A DNA stretch of 34,060 bases from Aquificaceae bacterium (GCA_027079305.1 JALWVU010000074.1:1-34060); one strand, 5' to 3'; positions 1 through 9,749 are shown, numbered from the stretch's first letter. Notes: generated by a model from the sequence alone, not told the origin. Translations and numbers: made by a program.

Positions 1-22
1 TTTAACTGATGACACGCTTTTA

Positions 23-28
23 ATTATA
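23..28 (-). promoter_or_regulatory. Possible -10 box of a gene leaving the left edge
   Basis: On the minus strand a perfect TATAAT is followed after 7 nt by a GTG that stays open to the window edge (5 codons). The spacing matches other TATAAT-to-start arrangements in this window, so it may mark a leaderless gene reading out of the window. There is no convincing -35 box, and the surrounding sequence is AT-rich, so chance is a real alternative. Apart from this, positions 1-120 show only AT-rich sequence downstream of the truncated PIN gene. Confidence 0.25.
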
Positions 29-120
29 ACCCGTGAGGTTTTAGTTTCTTTTTTGGGTTTATGACGATAAAAATGTGATCATGTGAATATATTTTGCGAG
101 GGATTTGCAAAAATCATGAA

Positions 121-411
121 CTATATCTCAAGGGCTTCCAGCACTTGTCCTTTGTTGTGAACCTTCACACTTTTGAGTTTTATCAGTTCTCCTAAAATCT
201 CAGAAATCTCCTTTCTGCTCACATTGTAAATTTTCTGAAGAACGTAAACCACCTCCGCGATTACAGACTCAAGGATTAGAACTTTTGCTCTTCCCTCCAT
301 AACTTCGTTAAGAACCTTCTCCGCTCTGGCATAAAGCTCTTCGTCATCTCTGAGTAGGTATCTCAGGATTACGTTCGCATCAATCAGGAAGATGTTTTTC
401 TCTGAGGGCAT
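121..411 (-). pseudogene. Truncated PIN-domain (VapC-like) toxin
   Basis: A 96-residue PIN-domain protein, the ribonuclease toxin half of a toxin-antitoxin pair. The N-terminal hallmark (LIDANVILRYLL, acidic D11) and the second acidic site (E53 in AEVVYVL) are present. A stop codon falls where the intact PIN protein at 20527-20940 continues into its FGDA and TFDRD motifs, so the last two metal-binding acids are missing. Typical VapC proteins have 125-140 residues. I read the other frames after the stop (to about position 50) and found no FGDA-like remnant, so this looks like a deletion and not a simple frameshift. It overlaps the antitoxin gene upstream by 32 bp, the usual antitoxin-first arrangement. 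It is probably inactive as a nuclease, though it might still bind the antitoxin. Confidence 0.75.
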
Positions 412-622
412 TAGCCATAGCCTCCTTCTCCATCTTCATGACCTCTTTTAAGGTCTTTCCCTTGATAGCGTACTTATGAAGAGCCCCTCCAAATTTCCTA
501 ACCGGTCTTATTACCACCTCCCCTTCTCTCATTGTTATCTCCACTATGTCCGTCCCGAGCTTTTTCCTTATTTGGGCCGGTATCGTGACCTGACCCTTTC
601 GGGTAATCTTGACTATAGGCAT
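380..622 (-). CDS. AbrB/SpoVT-family antitoxin (VapB-like)
   Basis: An 80-residue protein whose N-terminus (IVKITRKGQVTIPAQIRKKLG) is the classic swapped-hairpin AbrB DNA-binding motif. The C-terminal half (about residues 45-80) is charged and helical, as expected for the toxin-binding tail. A good ribosome-binding site (AGGAGGT) lies 5-6 nt before the ATG. The gene precedes and overlaps the truncated PIN toxin by 32 bp. Such proteins neutralise the partner toxin and repress their own promoter. With the toxin truncated, its present role may be only DNA binding. Confidence 0.85.
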   Translation of the reverse strand: MPIVKITRKGQVTIPAQIRKKLGTDIVEITMREGEVVIRPVRKFGGALHKYAIKGKTLKEVMKMEKEAMANALREKHLPD

Positions 623-782
623 ACTTACCTCCTGCAGAGGTATTACTCTGATCTAAGGTAATGCACCACATGGGAGTAGTCAACATTCCTCCTCAAGACT
701 CATAAGCTTGCAGATGTAAAACTGTCTGGAACCGGCTTTCTATTGCCTTCTACACACTACGGGAGATTAAAGGATGACGTAG

Positions 783-1016
783 TTAACCCGTCTTGGCCTC
801 TTCTTTTTTCTCTTCCTTGACCTCTTCCGCCTTTACCTCTTTTATCTTCTTTTCTTCCTCCACGTCGATCTCTCCAGAGAGAGCCTTCTTGAAGTTCCTT
901 ATACCTGCTCCGAGGGCCCTCCCCGCCTCGGGTATCCTCGAGGTGCCGAAGAGGACAAGGATTATGGCGAGGATGATCAGAAGCTCGGGCAGTGATATGT
1001 TTCCTATGAAAGGCAT
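783..1016 (-). CDS. tatA: Sec-independent translocase subunit TatA (copy 1)
   Basis: A TatA/E-family protein of about 77 residues, part of the membrane channel that exports folded proteins bearing twin-arginine signals. It has one N-terminal transmembrane helix (about residues 8-22), the hinge-proximal FG motif, an amphipathic helix with RIPEAGRALGAGIRNFKKAL, and a Lys/Glu-rich tail (KEE/VKEEKKEEAK) typical of TatA. The ATG at 1016 overlaps the stop of the upstream tatA copy (TGATG), and an AGGAGG lies 7 nt before it. A GTG one codon earlier (1019) is also possible. No tatC is in this window, so the partner must be elsewhere. Confidence 0.9.
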   Translation of the reverse strand: MPFIGNISLPELLIILAIILVLFGTSRIPEAGRALGAGIRNFKKALSGEIDVEEEKKIKEVKAEEVKEEKKEEAKTG

Positions 1017-1195
1017 CACCTGTCCTCCTTTGTATCTAATTTGGATTTTGCCCCATCTCCTTCGGAAAGGCCCTTTTTAAAGTTCCTTATTCCCTCTCCC
1101 AGTGCCCTTCCGATTTCAGGAAGCCTCGAGGCTCCGAATACGAGGACCACTACGAGCAGGACTAAGATAAGCTGCCACGGCAGTGGAAAGTGCAT
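1016..1195 (-). CDS. tatA: Sec-independent translocase subunit TatA (copy 2, 59 aa)
   Basis: A very short but clear TatA/E homologue, easily missed by length cut-offs. It reads [20 protein letters not shown] (transmembrane helix), then [20 protein letters not shown] (FG-like hinge and amphipathic helix) and a short charged tail. AGGAGG sits 8 nt before the chosen ATG; the other nearby ATG at 1200 is in a different frame. Its stop overlaps the start of the next tatA copy, so the two are probably translated together. The two copies share the RxPExGRALGxGIRNFKK core but differ in tail length, which may point to separate TatA/TatB-like or TatA/TatE-like roles. Confidence 0.88.
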   Translation of the reverse strand: MHFPLPWQLILVLLVVVLVFGASRLPEIGRALGEGIRNFKKGLSEGDGAKSKLDTKEDR

Positions 1196-1226
1196 ACCAT
1201 GAACCTCCTCTATTTAATATAACCCC

Positions 1227-1469
1227 TTAGCAGCATCTTATCCAATCGAGAGGAGAGTGGTTCAGACCTACCCTCCTGTGCCAGGCGTGGAACTCCTCCA
1301 GGAGTTCAGGGTAGACTTCCAGAAACAGTAGCTTGTATGGATTGGGAAGGCCGAAGTAGTCCGAAAAGAGAAAGAAGAGGAACACCTCCTCCAGACGCCT
1401 TGCCTCCCTTGCGAACTCCTGACCGAACTTGAGCCTGTAGAACTCCTTCAATACATCGGAAAGCTTCAT
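1227..1469 (-). CDS. Cory-CC-star-like small protein downstream of cstA
   Basis: An 80-residue soluble protein rich in aromatic residues. The C-terminal block [20 protein letters not shown], ending in two cysteines directly before the stop, matches what I remember of the 'cory-CC-star' family, which is named for that Cys-Cys-stop ending. Its biochemical function is not established. The start codon overlaps the cstA stop by 4 bp (ATGA), so it is translationally coupled to the transporter. The unrelated enterobacterial partner of CstA, YbdD/YjiX, also ends in two cysteines, suggesting a common role in the transporter complex. That last step is inference. Confidence 0.75.
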   Translation of the reverse strand: MKLSDVLKEFYRLKFGQEFAREARRLEEVFLFFLFSDYFGLPNPYKLLFLEVYPELLEEFHAWHRRVGLNHSPLDWIRCC

Positions 1470-3139
1470 GCCTGGATACTCCTCTCCGCTCTCACGGCAT
1501 TCACAGCTTCCAGGATTATGGCTATCTCGAGGATAAGTATCAGCCCGCTCACGAAAGAGAGCAGGTAATCTCCCTTTACCGCATTGTTAATCGCGTTCAT
1601 TAACATGGCCACCGAGGTTATTATCAGAACAAGTATCAGGGGAGCGAGGATAGGTAGCGTGGGCCTTCCTTCCCTCCTCAGATATAGGTAGGTAACCAAG
1701 AGGGCAAGGCCCGCCAGAAGCTGGTTTGCCGCACCGAAGACGGGCCAGAATACCAGACCTCCCTTACCACCTTCCTTCGCGAGAACGAGACCCATCGAGG
1801 AGAGAACCGCCACCAGGGAGGCGAGCCAGGCGTTTTTCAGAGGTTTTATAGAGTATATCTGTCCCAGCTCGTTGAGGATGTATCTCTGTATCCTCACGCT
1901 CGTGTCCATCGTTGTGGCCGCAAAGAGGACTATGAGCGTAGCTATGAGTGTCGTTCCCAGATCGGTGGGAATCCCGAGGGAGGATATTAGGTTGGCTCCC
2001 CCCTCAACCACCGCGGGGATCGCGGACTTCTTTATCGATGCCCAGGAGGAGTAGAGCTGGGAAAACTTGTCAGAGGCGAACATGGTAAGACCCGCGGTGC
2101 AGGCGATTATTACCGCTACCGCGAGGGAGCTCTCTCCCAGAAACCCCAAGTATCCCACGGTCCTTGCGTCTGTCTCCTTAGCGAGCTGTTTTGAGGAGGT
2201 TCCCGAAGAGACGAGGGCGTGGAAACCGCTCAGGGCCCCGCAGGCTATAGTTATGAAGAGGAAGGGGAATATGGGGGGTGCTCCCTCGGGGGAGAGGTTG
2301 AAGGCGGGAGCGGACACGCTTGGGTTTGATAATATCGCTCCCAAGTATATCAGTAAAAGGAGTATTACCACCTGAAGGCCGTTGAGGAAATCCCTGGGCT
2401 GGAGCAGGAGCCAGACGGGAAGGGATGAGGCGAAGAAGGTGTATGTGAAGAGGATTAGGATCCAGAACATTATGGGATCTATCCCTAGGAGAGAGGCTAC
2501 GGGATCTACCTTAACAGGGAACTGCTTCCCAACGAGCATGGAGGCGTAGAGGATCAGCAGGAAGATCACCGTCGGGATCAGGAAGTTCACCCTGAACCTG
2601 TAGACACTGTAGCCGAAGGCTATAGCGAGGGGGACTATGGTCCACGCGGGAATAACGCTCGAGGGGAACTTGGTAAAGAGAAGGGCTATCACATATGCGA
2701 AGACCGCGTTCACGAGGATGGCGAGAGCAAGGATTATCAGAAGGAATATCACCCTCGCCCTCTCTCCCGCGTACTCCCCCAGGATCGTTCCCACGGACCT
2801 TCCCTTGTGCCTTATCGATGTAACGAGGGCGGAAAAGTCGTGGACAGCGCCTATGAATACAGCCCCCAGAACCACCCACAGGAGCGCGGGGACCCATCCC
2901 CATATGACCGCTATCGCCGGGCCGACTATAGGCCCCGCTCCCGTTATCGAGGTGAAGTGGTGTCCGAGAAGTATCCACTTGTTGGTGGGGACGTAATCAA
3001 CACCATCGCTAAACTCGTGAGCGGGAGTTTTATTTTCATCGTTCAGTGAAAAGACTCTCTCCGCGAGGTATTTGGAGTAGAAAAGGTATCCGATAAGATA
3101 CATTACCAGAGCGAACCCTATCAGCCATACAGCGCCCAT
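1466..3139 (-). CDS. cstA: Carbon starvation protein CstA-family transporter
   Basis: A 557-residue polytopic membrane protein. The N-terminal region (about residues 40-115) carries the family signature [21 protein letters not shown] followed by [11 protein letters not shown] and [10 protein letters not shown], and hydrophobic segments run to the C-terminus. E. coli members (CstA, BtsT) import peptides and/or pyruvate. In an autotroph with a nearby pyruvate- or 2-oxoglutarate-type oxidoreductase, a 2-oxoacid substrate is plausible but unproven. The gene is divergent from thiO across a 52-bp gap, has a perfect TATAAT 8 nt before its ATG and no ribosome-binding site. It overlaps the cory-CC-star gene by 4 bp and probably heads an operon cstA-cory-tatA-tatA. 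Confidence 0.92.
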   Translation of the reverse strand: MGAVWLIGFALVMYLIGYLFYSKYLAERVFSLNDENKTPAHEFSDGVDYVPTNKWILLGHHFTSITGAGPIVGPAIAVIWGWVPALLWVVLGAVFIGAVHDFSALVTSIRHKGRSVGTILGEYAGERARVIFLLIILALAILVNAVFAYVIALLFTKFPSSVIPAWTIVPLAIAFGYSVYRFRVNFLIPTVIFLLILYASMLVGKQFPVKVDPVASLLGIDPIMFWILILFTYTFFASSLPVWLLLQPRDFLNGLQVVILLLLIYLGAILSNPSVSAPAFNLSPEGAPPIFPFLFITIACGALSGFHALVSSGTSSKQLAKETDARTVGYLGFLGESSLAVAVIIACTAGLTMFASDKFSQLYSSWASIKKSAIPAVVEGGANLISSLGIPTDLGTTLIATLIVLFAATTMDTSVRIQRYILNELGQIYSIKPLKNAWLASLVAVLSSMGLVLAKEGGKGGLVFWPVFGAANQLLAGLALLVTYLYLRREGRPTLPILAPLILVLIITSVAMLMNAINNAVKGDYLLSFVSGLILILEIAIILEAVNAVRAERSIQA

Positions 3140-3147
3140 GTTTTGAA

Positions 3148-3153
3148 ATTATA
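3148..3153 (-). promoter_or_regulatory. TATAAT box 8 nt before cstA (leaderless-type)
   Basis: A perfect TATAAT on the minus strand ends 8 nt before the cstA ATG, so transcription would begin at or within a few bases of the start codon. No Shine-Dalgarno sequence is seen. The -35 region does not match TTGACA. Confidence 0.5.
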
Positions 3154-3177
3154 AGACCTGCTGAGGCAGAGACGTTT

Positions 3178-3183
3178 TATATT
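3178..3183 (+). promoter_or_regulatory. TATATT box 8 nt before thiO (leaderless-type)
   Basis: TATATT followed by 8 nt and the thiO ATG at 3192, without a Shine-Dalgarno sequence in between. Together with the box at 3148-3153 it makes a compact divergent promoter pair within 52 bp. The -35 match is poor. Confidence 0.45.
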
Positions 3184-3191
3184 AAAGTTTA

Positions 3192-4250
3192 ATGAATATC
3201 CTTATAATCGGAAGCGGAGTAATAGGTCTTTCAACCGCTTTTGAGCTTGCCCTTTCGGGACACAACGTCCGGGTAGTAACGAGAAACTACGAGGAAGGCT
3301 CTTCTTGGGTGGCGGGAGGAATGCTCGCACCTTACTCGGAGGGTTTGACCGGGGATCTTCTCAGATTTTCCGTAGAGAGCTTGAGTCTCTATTCTGACTT
3401 TATAAGGAGGCTTGAGGAAGTTTCCAGACTCAACGTTTACTTTAACAGAAACGGCATACTCAGGCTCTTCTTGAATGAGAAAGAGTACGAGGAGGCCAGG
3501 AGGCAGGCTTCCGACGATTACAGGAACACAGATTTTGAAGAGCTTTCGGGAAAAGATCTCAGATCCAGGGAACCTTTCCTGTCTGGTGAACCTATTGGGG
3601 GAATCCTTTTCAAGGAAGAGGGAAATGTAGACTCGGAAAAGCTCATGGACGCTCTCCTCTTTGCCTGTGAGAACCTGAGTGTAAAAATACTGCTGGACGA
3701 TATCGTAGAGATAGAAAAAAAGAACGGAAAAGTAGAAGGTGTTAAAGGGCTAAAGGATTCTTATACAGCGGACTTTTATGTCTTCACCACCGGAGCCTGG
3801 AGCAGACCCCTCTTAAACCTCCCCGTTTACCCTGTGAAGGGACAGATCCTCAAGATAAAAGGCCCGGAGCTGGAGAAGGTCTACTACTCCAATATCTCTT
3901 ACATAATACCTAAGGAAAACTACATACTCATAGGCGCCACCTCGGAGGATGCGGGCTTCGACTCGAGGCCGACGGTTGGTGGAGTTAAATCCCTTCTCGA
4001 GGGCGCTGTAAGGATAATACCCTCTCTTGCGGAGGCGGAACTCCTGAACGTAAAGGTCGGTTTCAGGCCCGGAACGCCCGACGAAAAGCCTGTCTTTGAA
4101 GCGGGAGAGAATTACGTTATATCGGTTGGACATTACAGGAACGGTATACTCTGGGCGCCTCTCAGCGCGAGGATGGTTCTTGATCTGGTAGATAAGGGTA
4201 TCAGGTCTCCCTACTTCGATACCTTCAGCGGGAAAAGGTTTTCCGAATGA
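3192..4250 (+). CDS. thiO: Glycine oxidase ThiO-like FAD-dependent oxidoreductase
   Basis: A 352-residue DAO-family flavoprotein. ThiO oxidises glycine to iminoglycine (dehydroglycine), a precursor of the thiazole half of thiamine. The N-terminus has the dinucleotide-binding fingerprint GSGVIGLS (residues 7-14) and the following GGMLAPYSE segment (about 42-50). The C-terminal part has a RPGTPDEKP stretch and the VGHYRNGILWAPLSA motif typical of ThiO. It sits 65 bp upstream of thiC in the same direction, which supports a thiamine role over other DAO enzymes. Most aerobes use ThiO where anaerobes use the radical enzyme ThiH, so its presence fits a (micro)aerobic lifestyle. Confidence 0.88.
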   Translation: MNILIIGSGVIGLSTAFELALSGHNVRVVTRNYEEGSSWVAGGMLAPYSEGLTGDLLRFSVESLSLYSDFIRRLEEVSRLNVYFNRNGILRLFLNEKEYEEARRQASDDYRNTDFEELSGKDLRSREPFLSGEPIGGILFKEEGNVDSEKLMDALLFACENLSVKILLDDIVEIEKKNGKVEGVKGLKDSYTADFYVFTTGAWSRPLLNLPVYPVKGQILKIKGPELEKVYYSNISYIIPKENYILIGATSEDAGFDSRPTVGGVKSLLEGAVRIIPSLAEAELLNVKVGFRPGTPDEKPVFEAGENYVISVGHYRNGILWAPLSARMVLDLVDKGIRSPYFDTFSGKRFSE

Positions 4251-4291
4251 AAATCATATTGTTAAAGGAGAGCGAGGTTATTAATTTTTAA

Positions 4292-6123
<1,832 letters not shown>

Positions 6124-6131
6124 GGTGATTG

Positions 6132-6146
6132 TAAAACATCGTTTTA
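6132..6146 (+). terminator. Weak AT-rich hairpin after the thiC operon
   Basis: A 6-bp perfect stem (TAAAAC / GTTTTA) with a 3-nt loop lies 9 bp after the last gene of the thi operon. It is all but free of GC pairs and is followed by A residues instead of a T tract, so it is at best a weak terminator or an RNA 3'-end structure. Confidence 0.2.
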
Positions 6147-6176
6147 AAAAGCTTGACCTATCTCATACTTTTTGCC

Positions 6177-6203
6177 TTGACAATATAAGGAAATCCTTAT
6201 AAA
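6177..6203 (+). promoter_or_regulatory. Promoter of the five-subunit oxidoreductase operon
   Basis: A perfect -35 TTGACA at 6177-6182 is followed by a -10 candidate TATAAA at 6198-6203 with a 15-bp spacer. A TAAATT at a 17-bp spacer is the alternative. The leader then carries GGAGG 8 nt before the first ATG at 6236. It is the strongest promoter match in the window, consistent with a highly expressed central-carbon enzyme. Confidence 0.6.
6184..6201. promoter_or_regulatory. Perfect 18-bp palindrome in the promoter (putative operator)
   Basis: TATAAGGAAATCCTTATA is a perfect inverted repeat (8-bp arms, central AA). It fills the space between the -35 and -10 elements of the oxidoreductase promoter and overlaps the -10. 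This position is where a dimeric repressor would exclude RNA polymerase. The regulator is unknown; the match to a TATAAGGA half-site does not remind me of a named family. Confidence 0.5.
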
Positions 6204-6235
6204 TTGTAGGCATCATCGAGAGCGGAGGTTTAATA

Positions 6236-6958
6236 ATGGATCAGGAGAAGAAGCTTATAACACCGGGACCTTCAGGTTATATCCCCACGCCCGGAGCTTT
6301 CATGGGCGTTGAACTTCCCCCACCCGGGAAGGCGCTCCTCTACGGGGAGATAGTTGACGAAGAGACCGCTATGAGGGAGGCCGCCAAGGCCATGCTCACC
6401 AGAAGGAACCCCACCATATTCCCCGGCCCTCTCGTCCTCTGGGGGTGGAACGCGGGCGCGATGGAGAAGGCCAAGGCGGTTCTCGAGCTGGCCATGGAAA
6501 TACCCAACTGCAGGATAATCCCCATGCCCGACTACAGGCCCAAGTATCCCAAGATAGATCCCGAAGCGGAGATAAACCCTAACCACCCGAACCTGACGAT
6601 CCTTCACAACAAGATAGAGGCTTGCATATTCGTCGGAGTCCACTGTCACTACGCGAACCTGTCTCTGAGGATGATAAGGGCGGGGACCAACTGCTTCACG
6701 ATCGCCCTCTGTGCTGAAATGGGACACGAGGACGCAATGGTATCTCTGAGGGACGTCCACGCGGAGGAGATAAGGAGGTTCAGGGACGTTCTCGTTCAGG
6801 TCAGAAATGAACTCGGTATAGAGTGGGAGCCCAAGCTCCCTCCCGAGAATCCCTCCCTGCCCAAGGAAGACTGGACCAAGATATCTCCCCTCGACTTCGG
6901 GGAGTATGCAGCCCTTCTCATGCCCAGAAGGGGCGAGGTTGTAGAGGAGACGGAGTAA
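6236..6958 (+). CDS. 2-oxoacid:ferredoxin oxidoreductase, delta subunit (Aquificales five-subunit type)
   Basis: A 240-residue first gene of the oxidoreductase operon. It does not resemble the small ferredoxin-type delta subunits of archaeal enzymes. It has conserved-looking cysteines and histidines in a central part (FVGVHCHYANLSLRMIRAG, about 134-152, and FTIALCAEMGHE after it) and no CX2C ferredoxin motif. From known Hydrogenobacter five-subunit enzymes (order delta-alpha-beta-gamma-epsilon for the for cluster), I assign it as the delta subunit. What it contributes is unclear; a structural or electron-relay role is possible. A GGAGG ribosome-binding site lies 8 nt before the ATG. Confidence 0.7.
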   Translation: MDQEKKLITPGPSGYIPTPGAFMGVELPPPGKALLYGEIVDEETAMREAAKAMLTRRNPTIFPGPLVLWGWNAGAMEKAKAVLELAMEIPNCRIIPMPDYRPKYPKIDPEAEINPNHPNLTILHNKIEACIFVGVHCHYANLSLRMIRAGTNCFTIALCAEMGHEDAMVSLRDVHAEEIRRFRDVLVQVRNELGIEWEPKLPPENPSLPKEDWTKISPLDFGEYAALLMPRRGEVVEETE

Positions 6959-6977
6959 AAGTCTTAGGAGGTGTGCC

Positions 6978-8147
6978 ATGCCTGAACAGAAGGTTGTGGA
7001 GCCCGAGCACCTTCTCTTAGAGGCTCCGAGGGAGAAGAAGTTTATTACGGGATCTCAGGCCTTCGCGGAGGCCGTTAAAAGGGGGAACGTAGATATAGCC
7101 ATAGCCTATCCCATAACTCCCCAGTCTGAGACCATGCACCTGGTTGGGGATCTATACGCCCAGGGCTACGTTAAGGACTACTACAGAGCGGAAGAGGAAT
7201 ACGGAGCAATGTCCGCCATAGCGGGAGCGGTCAGAGGCGGAGCGAGAGCCTTTACCGCCACTTCAGGTCCCGGACTACTCAGGGGCCTTGAGGCTATAGT
7301 CTCCTGGCCCGGACACAGGATACCCGCGGTCCTCGGTGTAATGACCAGGGTCGTAAACGCTCCCCTTTCTATACAGCCCGACAACGTTGAGATAGCCTAC
7401 CTGCTCCACTCGGGACTGGTCGTGCTCCATGCGGAAAATCAGCAGGACGTTTTCGACTTCACGCTGGCGGGTTTTGTTATATCCGAGAAGGTGGACGTCT
7501 ACCTGCCCGTGGTGGTGGCCACCGAGGGCTTCTTCGTTACCCACGCCAAGGGATACGTGGAGCTACCTCCCGAAGATATGAAGCTACCTCCCAGAGACCC
7601 CTACAAGGCTCCCGTTCCACCTACCGACTGTGAGATACCTCCCGCGAGGATCCAGAGGGACGCTCCCGTTCAGAAGTCCAACTTCATGAGCTACCTGATC
7701 CACGCGGTCTGGCAGCAGGAAGTCTGGTCCGCCAACAGAAGGGCTATGAAGTGGATCTACAAGTATCTGGGCGGACCCATAGAGGTGGTGAACCCAGATG
7801 CGGAGGTCTTCATAGTCGCTTCAGGCTGTGCTGCCGCGCAGGGAAGGGAGGCCCAGAGGTATGCCCAGATGGAAGGTCTCCCTGTGGGACTTGTCAAGAT
7901 CAAGTCTCTCAGGCCCTTCCCTGAGAAGGAGGTAAGGGAAGCTCTCAAGAAGGCCAAGGCGGTCATAGTGCCCGAGCACAACATAGTGGGATGGCTCGCC
8001 AAGGAGGTTAAGGCGGTCATTCCCAACAGCGGTATAGTTGTCGACGGTCCGAGGGTCTACGGCGGAATGACCCTGCCGGTCGAGCTTATAATGGACGAGA
8101 TCTACAAGGCCCTCGGCATCAAGAAGGAGAAGAAAACTGTTGTTTAA
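6978..8147 (+). CDS. forA (or porA): 2-oxoacid:ferredoxin oxidoreductase, alpha subunit
   Basis: A 389-residue alpha subunit (pyrimidine-binding and C-terminal domains) of an enzyme that in the reductive TCA cycle carboxylates acetyl-CoA to pyruvate or succinyl-CoA to 2-oxoglutarate using reduced ferredoxin. Visible motifs are YPITPQS (44-50), the EEEYGAMSAIAGA thiamine-pyrophosphate contact (about 72-84), TSGPGL (95-100) and R124 in MTRVVNAPLS, the position that binds the substrate carboxylate in pyruvate enzymes. The C-terminal domain (about 260-375) includes GCAAAQGREAQ and LRPFPEKEV. Gene order equals the Hydrogenobacter 2-oxoglutarate cluster forDABGE, whereas the pyruvate cluster is porEDABG. 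Order alone does not prove the substrate. Confidence 0.92.
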   Translation: MPEQKVVEPEHLLLEAPREKKFITGSQAFAEAVKRGNVDIAIAYPITPQSETMHLVGDLYAQGYVKDYYRAEEEYGAMSAIAGAVRGGARAFTATSGPGLLRGLEAIVSWPGHRIPAVLGVMTRVVNAPLSIQPDNVEIAYLLHSGLVVLHAENQQDVFDFTLAGFVISEKVDVYLPVVVATEGFFVTHAKGYVELPPEDMKLPPRDPYKAPVPPTDCEIPPARIQRDAPVQKSNFMSYLIHAVWQQEVWSANRRAMKWIYKYLGGPIEVVNPDAEVFIVASGCAAAQGREAQRYAQMEGLPVGLVKIKSLRPFPEKEVREALKKAKAVIVPEHNIVGWLAKEVKAVIPNSGIVVDGPRVYGGMTLPVELIMDEIYKALGIKKEKKTVV

Positions 8148-8170
8148 AATCCCTATAAAGGAGGTGTGTC

Positions 8171-9052
8171 ATGGGACTTGAGTACGTAAAGATATCGCCG
8201 GGGTTTGAAAAATACATGCCCAGGGACTACGTGGACCTGGTCAAGTTCGGCCAGTTCGGTAAAGAGATCGACGTTATGCAACTCGGCCAGTTCAAGGAGC
8301 TGGTCGAAGAGCATCCCATGTGTGCGGGATGCTACATGGCCTACTTTATAAGGGTCTTCTACGCAGCCCTTCCCAAGCCCGAAGACACCATAGTCCTTGG
8401 AACCGCGGGATGCGCAAGGCTTGCCCTCTCCCAGGCGGCGGTTCCCTTTATCTACGGAAACTACGGGGACACGAACGCGGTCGCTTCCGGTCTCAAGAGA
8501 GCCCTCTCGATCAGGTTCCCCGACAAGGACAAGGACGTTGTGGTCATAGCGGGTGACGGCGGTCTCATGGATATAGGTTTCGGAATGACCATGCACTCCT
8601 GGTTCAGAAGGGAGAAGTTCACCACCATAATGGTGGACAACGAGGTTTACGGAAACACGGGAGGACAGGAGAGCGGAATGTCCCCCAAAGGGATACAGCT
8701 CAAGATGGCTCCCAAGGGTAAGCAGTTCGACAAGATAAACGCTGTCGAGCTCGCCCAGGTTGCCGGGTGCGTTTACGTGGCCAGGATATCCCCTACCAAC
8801 CCCAAGAGGATCGCCAAGGTTATAAGGAGGGCTATCCTCGCTGCGAGGAAGTTTGGACCTACCTTCATACACGCCTACACCTCCTGCAACATCGAATACT
8901 CCATACCCACGAGGGAAGTTCTCGCGGACGCGAGAGCCAGAGAGAAGAAGGACTTCAAGTTCTACGAGTGGATGACCGACGAGGTCAAGGAGTATCTCGA
9001 GGAGATAGAGAGAAAGGAGAAGGAGAAGGCCAAGCAGGAGGTGAAGTCATGA
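8171..9052 (+). CDS. forB (or porB): 2-oxoacid:ferredoxin oxidoreductase, beta subunit
   Basis: A 293-residue thiamine-pyrophosphate-binding beta subunit. The TPP/Mg2+ motif runs from GDGG (128-131) to N157 with EVYGNTGGQ after it. C51 and C54 (CAGC), C81 and C239 are placed to bind the proximal [4Fe-4S] cluster, as in other pyruvate-type beta subunits. A ribosome-binding site AGGAGGTG lies 6-7 nt before the ATG. The stop overlaps the start of the gamma gene by 4 bp, so the two are coupled. With the alpha subunit it forms the catalytic core in the cytoplasm. Confidence 0.93.
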   Translation: MGLEYVKISPGFEKYMPRDYVDLVKFGQFGKEIDVMQLGQFKELVEEHPMCAGCYMAYFIRVFYAALPKPEDTIVLGTAGCARLALSQAAVPFIYGNYGDTNAVASGLKRALSIRFPDKDKDVVVIAGDGGLMDIGFGMTMHSWFRREKFTTIMVDNEVYGNTGGQESGMSPKGIQLKMAPKGKQFDKINAVELAQVAGCVYVARISPTNPKRIAKVIRRAILAARKFGPTFIHAYTSCNIEYSIPTREVLADARAREKKDFKFYEWMTDEVKEYLEEIERKEKEKAKQEVKS

Positions 9053-9738
9053 AGAGATACAACATAAGGATAGCGGGTGTCGGTGGGCAGGGGGTCGTCA
9101 CCTCCGCCCACATACTCGGTAACGCCATGTCCGCGGCGGGTAAATACGCCTCCCTCGTTCCCTTCTTCGGTTCAGAGAAGAGAATGGCTCCCGTCGAGGC
9201 CTATGTCAGGGCTTCTGACCAGCCCATATACGAGGTTGGTGAGGTCGTCTACCCGAACGTGATAATGATCTACCACCCCCAGGTCATAACCCACGGCAAA
9301 TCCTACACCATGCCCTTTTACACGGGCCTCAAGCCCAACGGGATGATACTTATAAACTCCGATGCGGACATAATACCCGACGAGGACAAGAAGGTCCTGG
9401 AGGAGCTGAACGCGAGGATCTACATGATACCTGCTACCCAGATAGCGAGGGACATAGCTGGAACGGAGCTCGCCACCAACATGGCTATGGTCGGCCTCTT
9501 CTTCGGTATAACCAAACTCGTGAACCTCGACCACATAGAGAAGGCTCTGATAGAGAGGTTCCTGGGTGGTAGCTTCGTGGCCTCGGGAGGAACCACCGCC
9601 CTCGACTCAGCTATAGAGAAGAAGTTCAAGAAGAAGCAGGAGCTTCTGGCGAAGAATATGGAGGTCATAAAATACACCATAAAGCTGGCTGAAGAGAACG
9701 GATGGGTGGAGGAGGAAGAGGAGAAAGTCGCCACCTGA
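9049..9738 (+). CDS. forG (or porG): 2-oxoacid:ferredoxin oxidoreductase, gamma subunit
   Basis: A 229-residue gamma subunit. The N-terminal RIAGVGGQGVVTSAHILG (about 7-24) is the family signature, and SLVPFFGSEKRMAP (about 35-48) is the conserved second block. I place the start at 9049, which gives an ATGA overlap with the beta subunit; the longer frame upstream is only a shadow of that gene. The C-terminus (about 190-229) is a Lys/Glu-rich helix. Gamma subunits contribute to the coenzyme A site and to holding the complex together. Confidence 0.92.
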   Translation: MKRYNIRIAGVGGQGVVTSAHILGNAMSAAGKYASLVPFFGSEKRMAPVEAYVRASDQPIYEVGEVVYPNVIMIYHPQVITHGKSYTMPFYTGLKPNGMILINSDADIIPDEDKKVLEELNARIYMIPATQIARDIAGTELATNMAMVGLFFGITKLVNLDHIEKALIERFLGGSFVASGGTTALDSAIEKKFKKKQELLAKNMEVIKYTIKLAEENGWVEEEEEKVAT

Positions 9739-9749
9739 GGAGGTTGTAG

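Noticed and set aside
498-686. Minus-strand 62-codon frame starting after a GAGGAGGA stretch and overlapping the antitoxin
   Set aside because: The ribosome-binding sequence is almost in contact with the ATG, the product has no family resemblance and the frame lies within the well-supported antitoxin gene.
8767-9738. 323-codon version of the gamma subunit
   Set aside because: The first 94 codons shadow the beta subunit; the conserved gamma N-terminus begins at the ATG at 9049.
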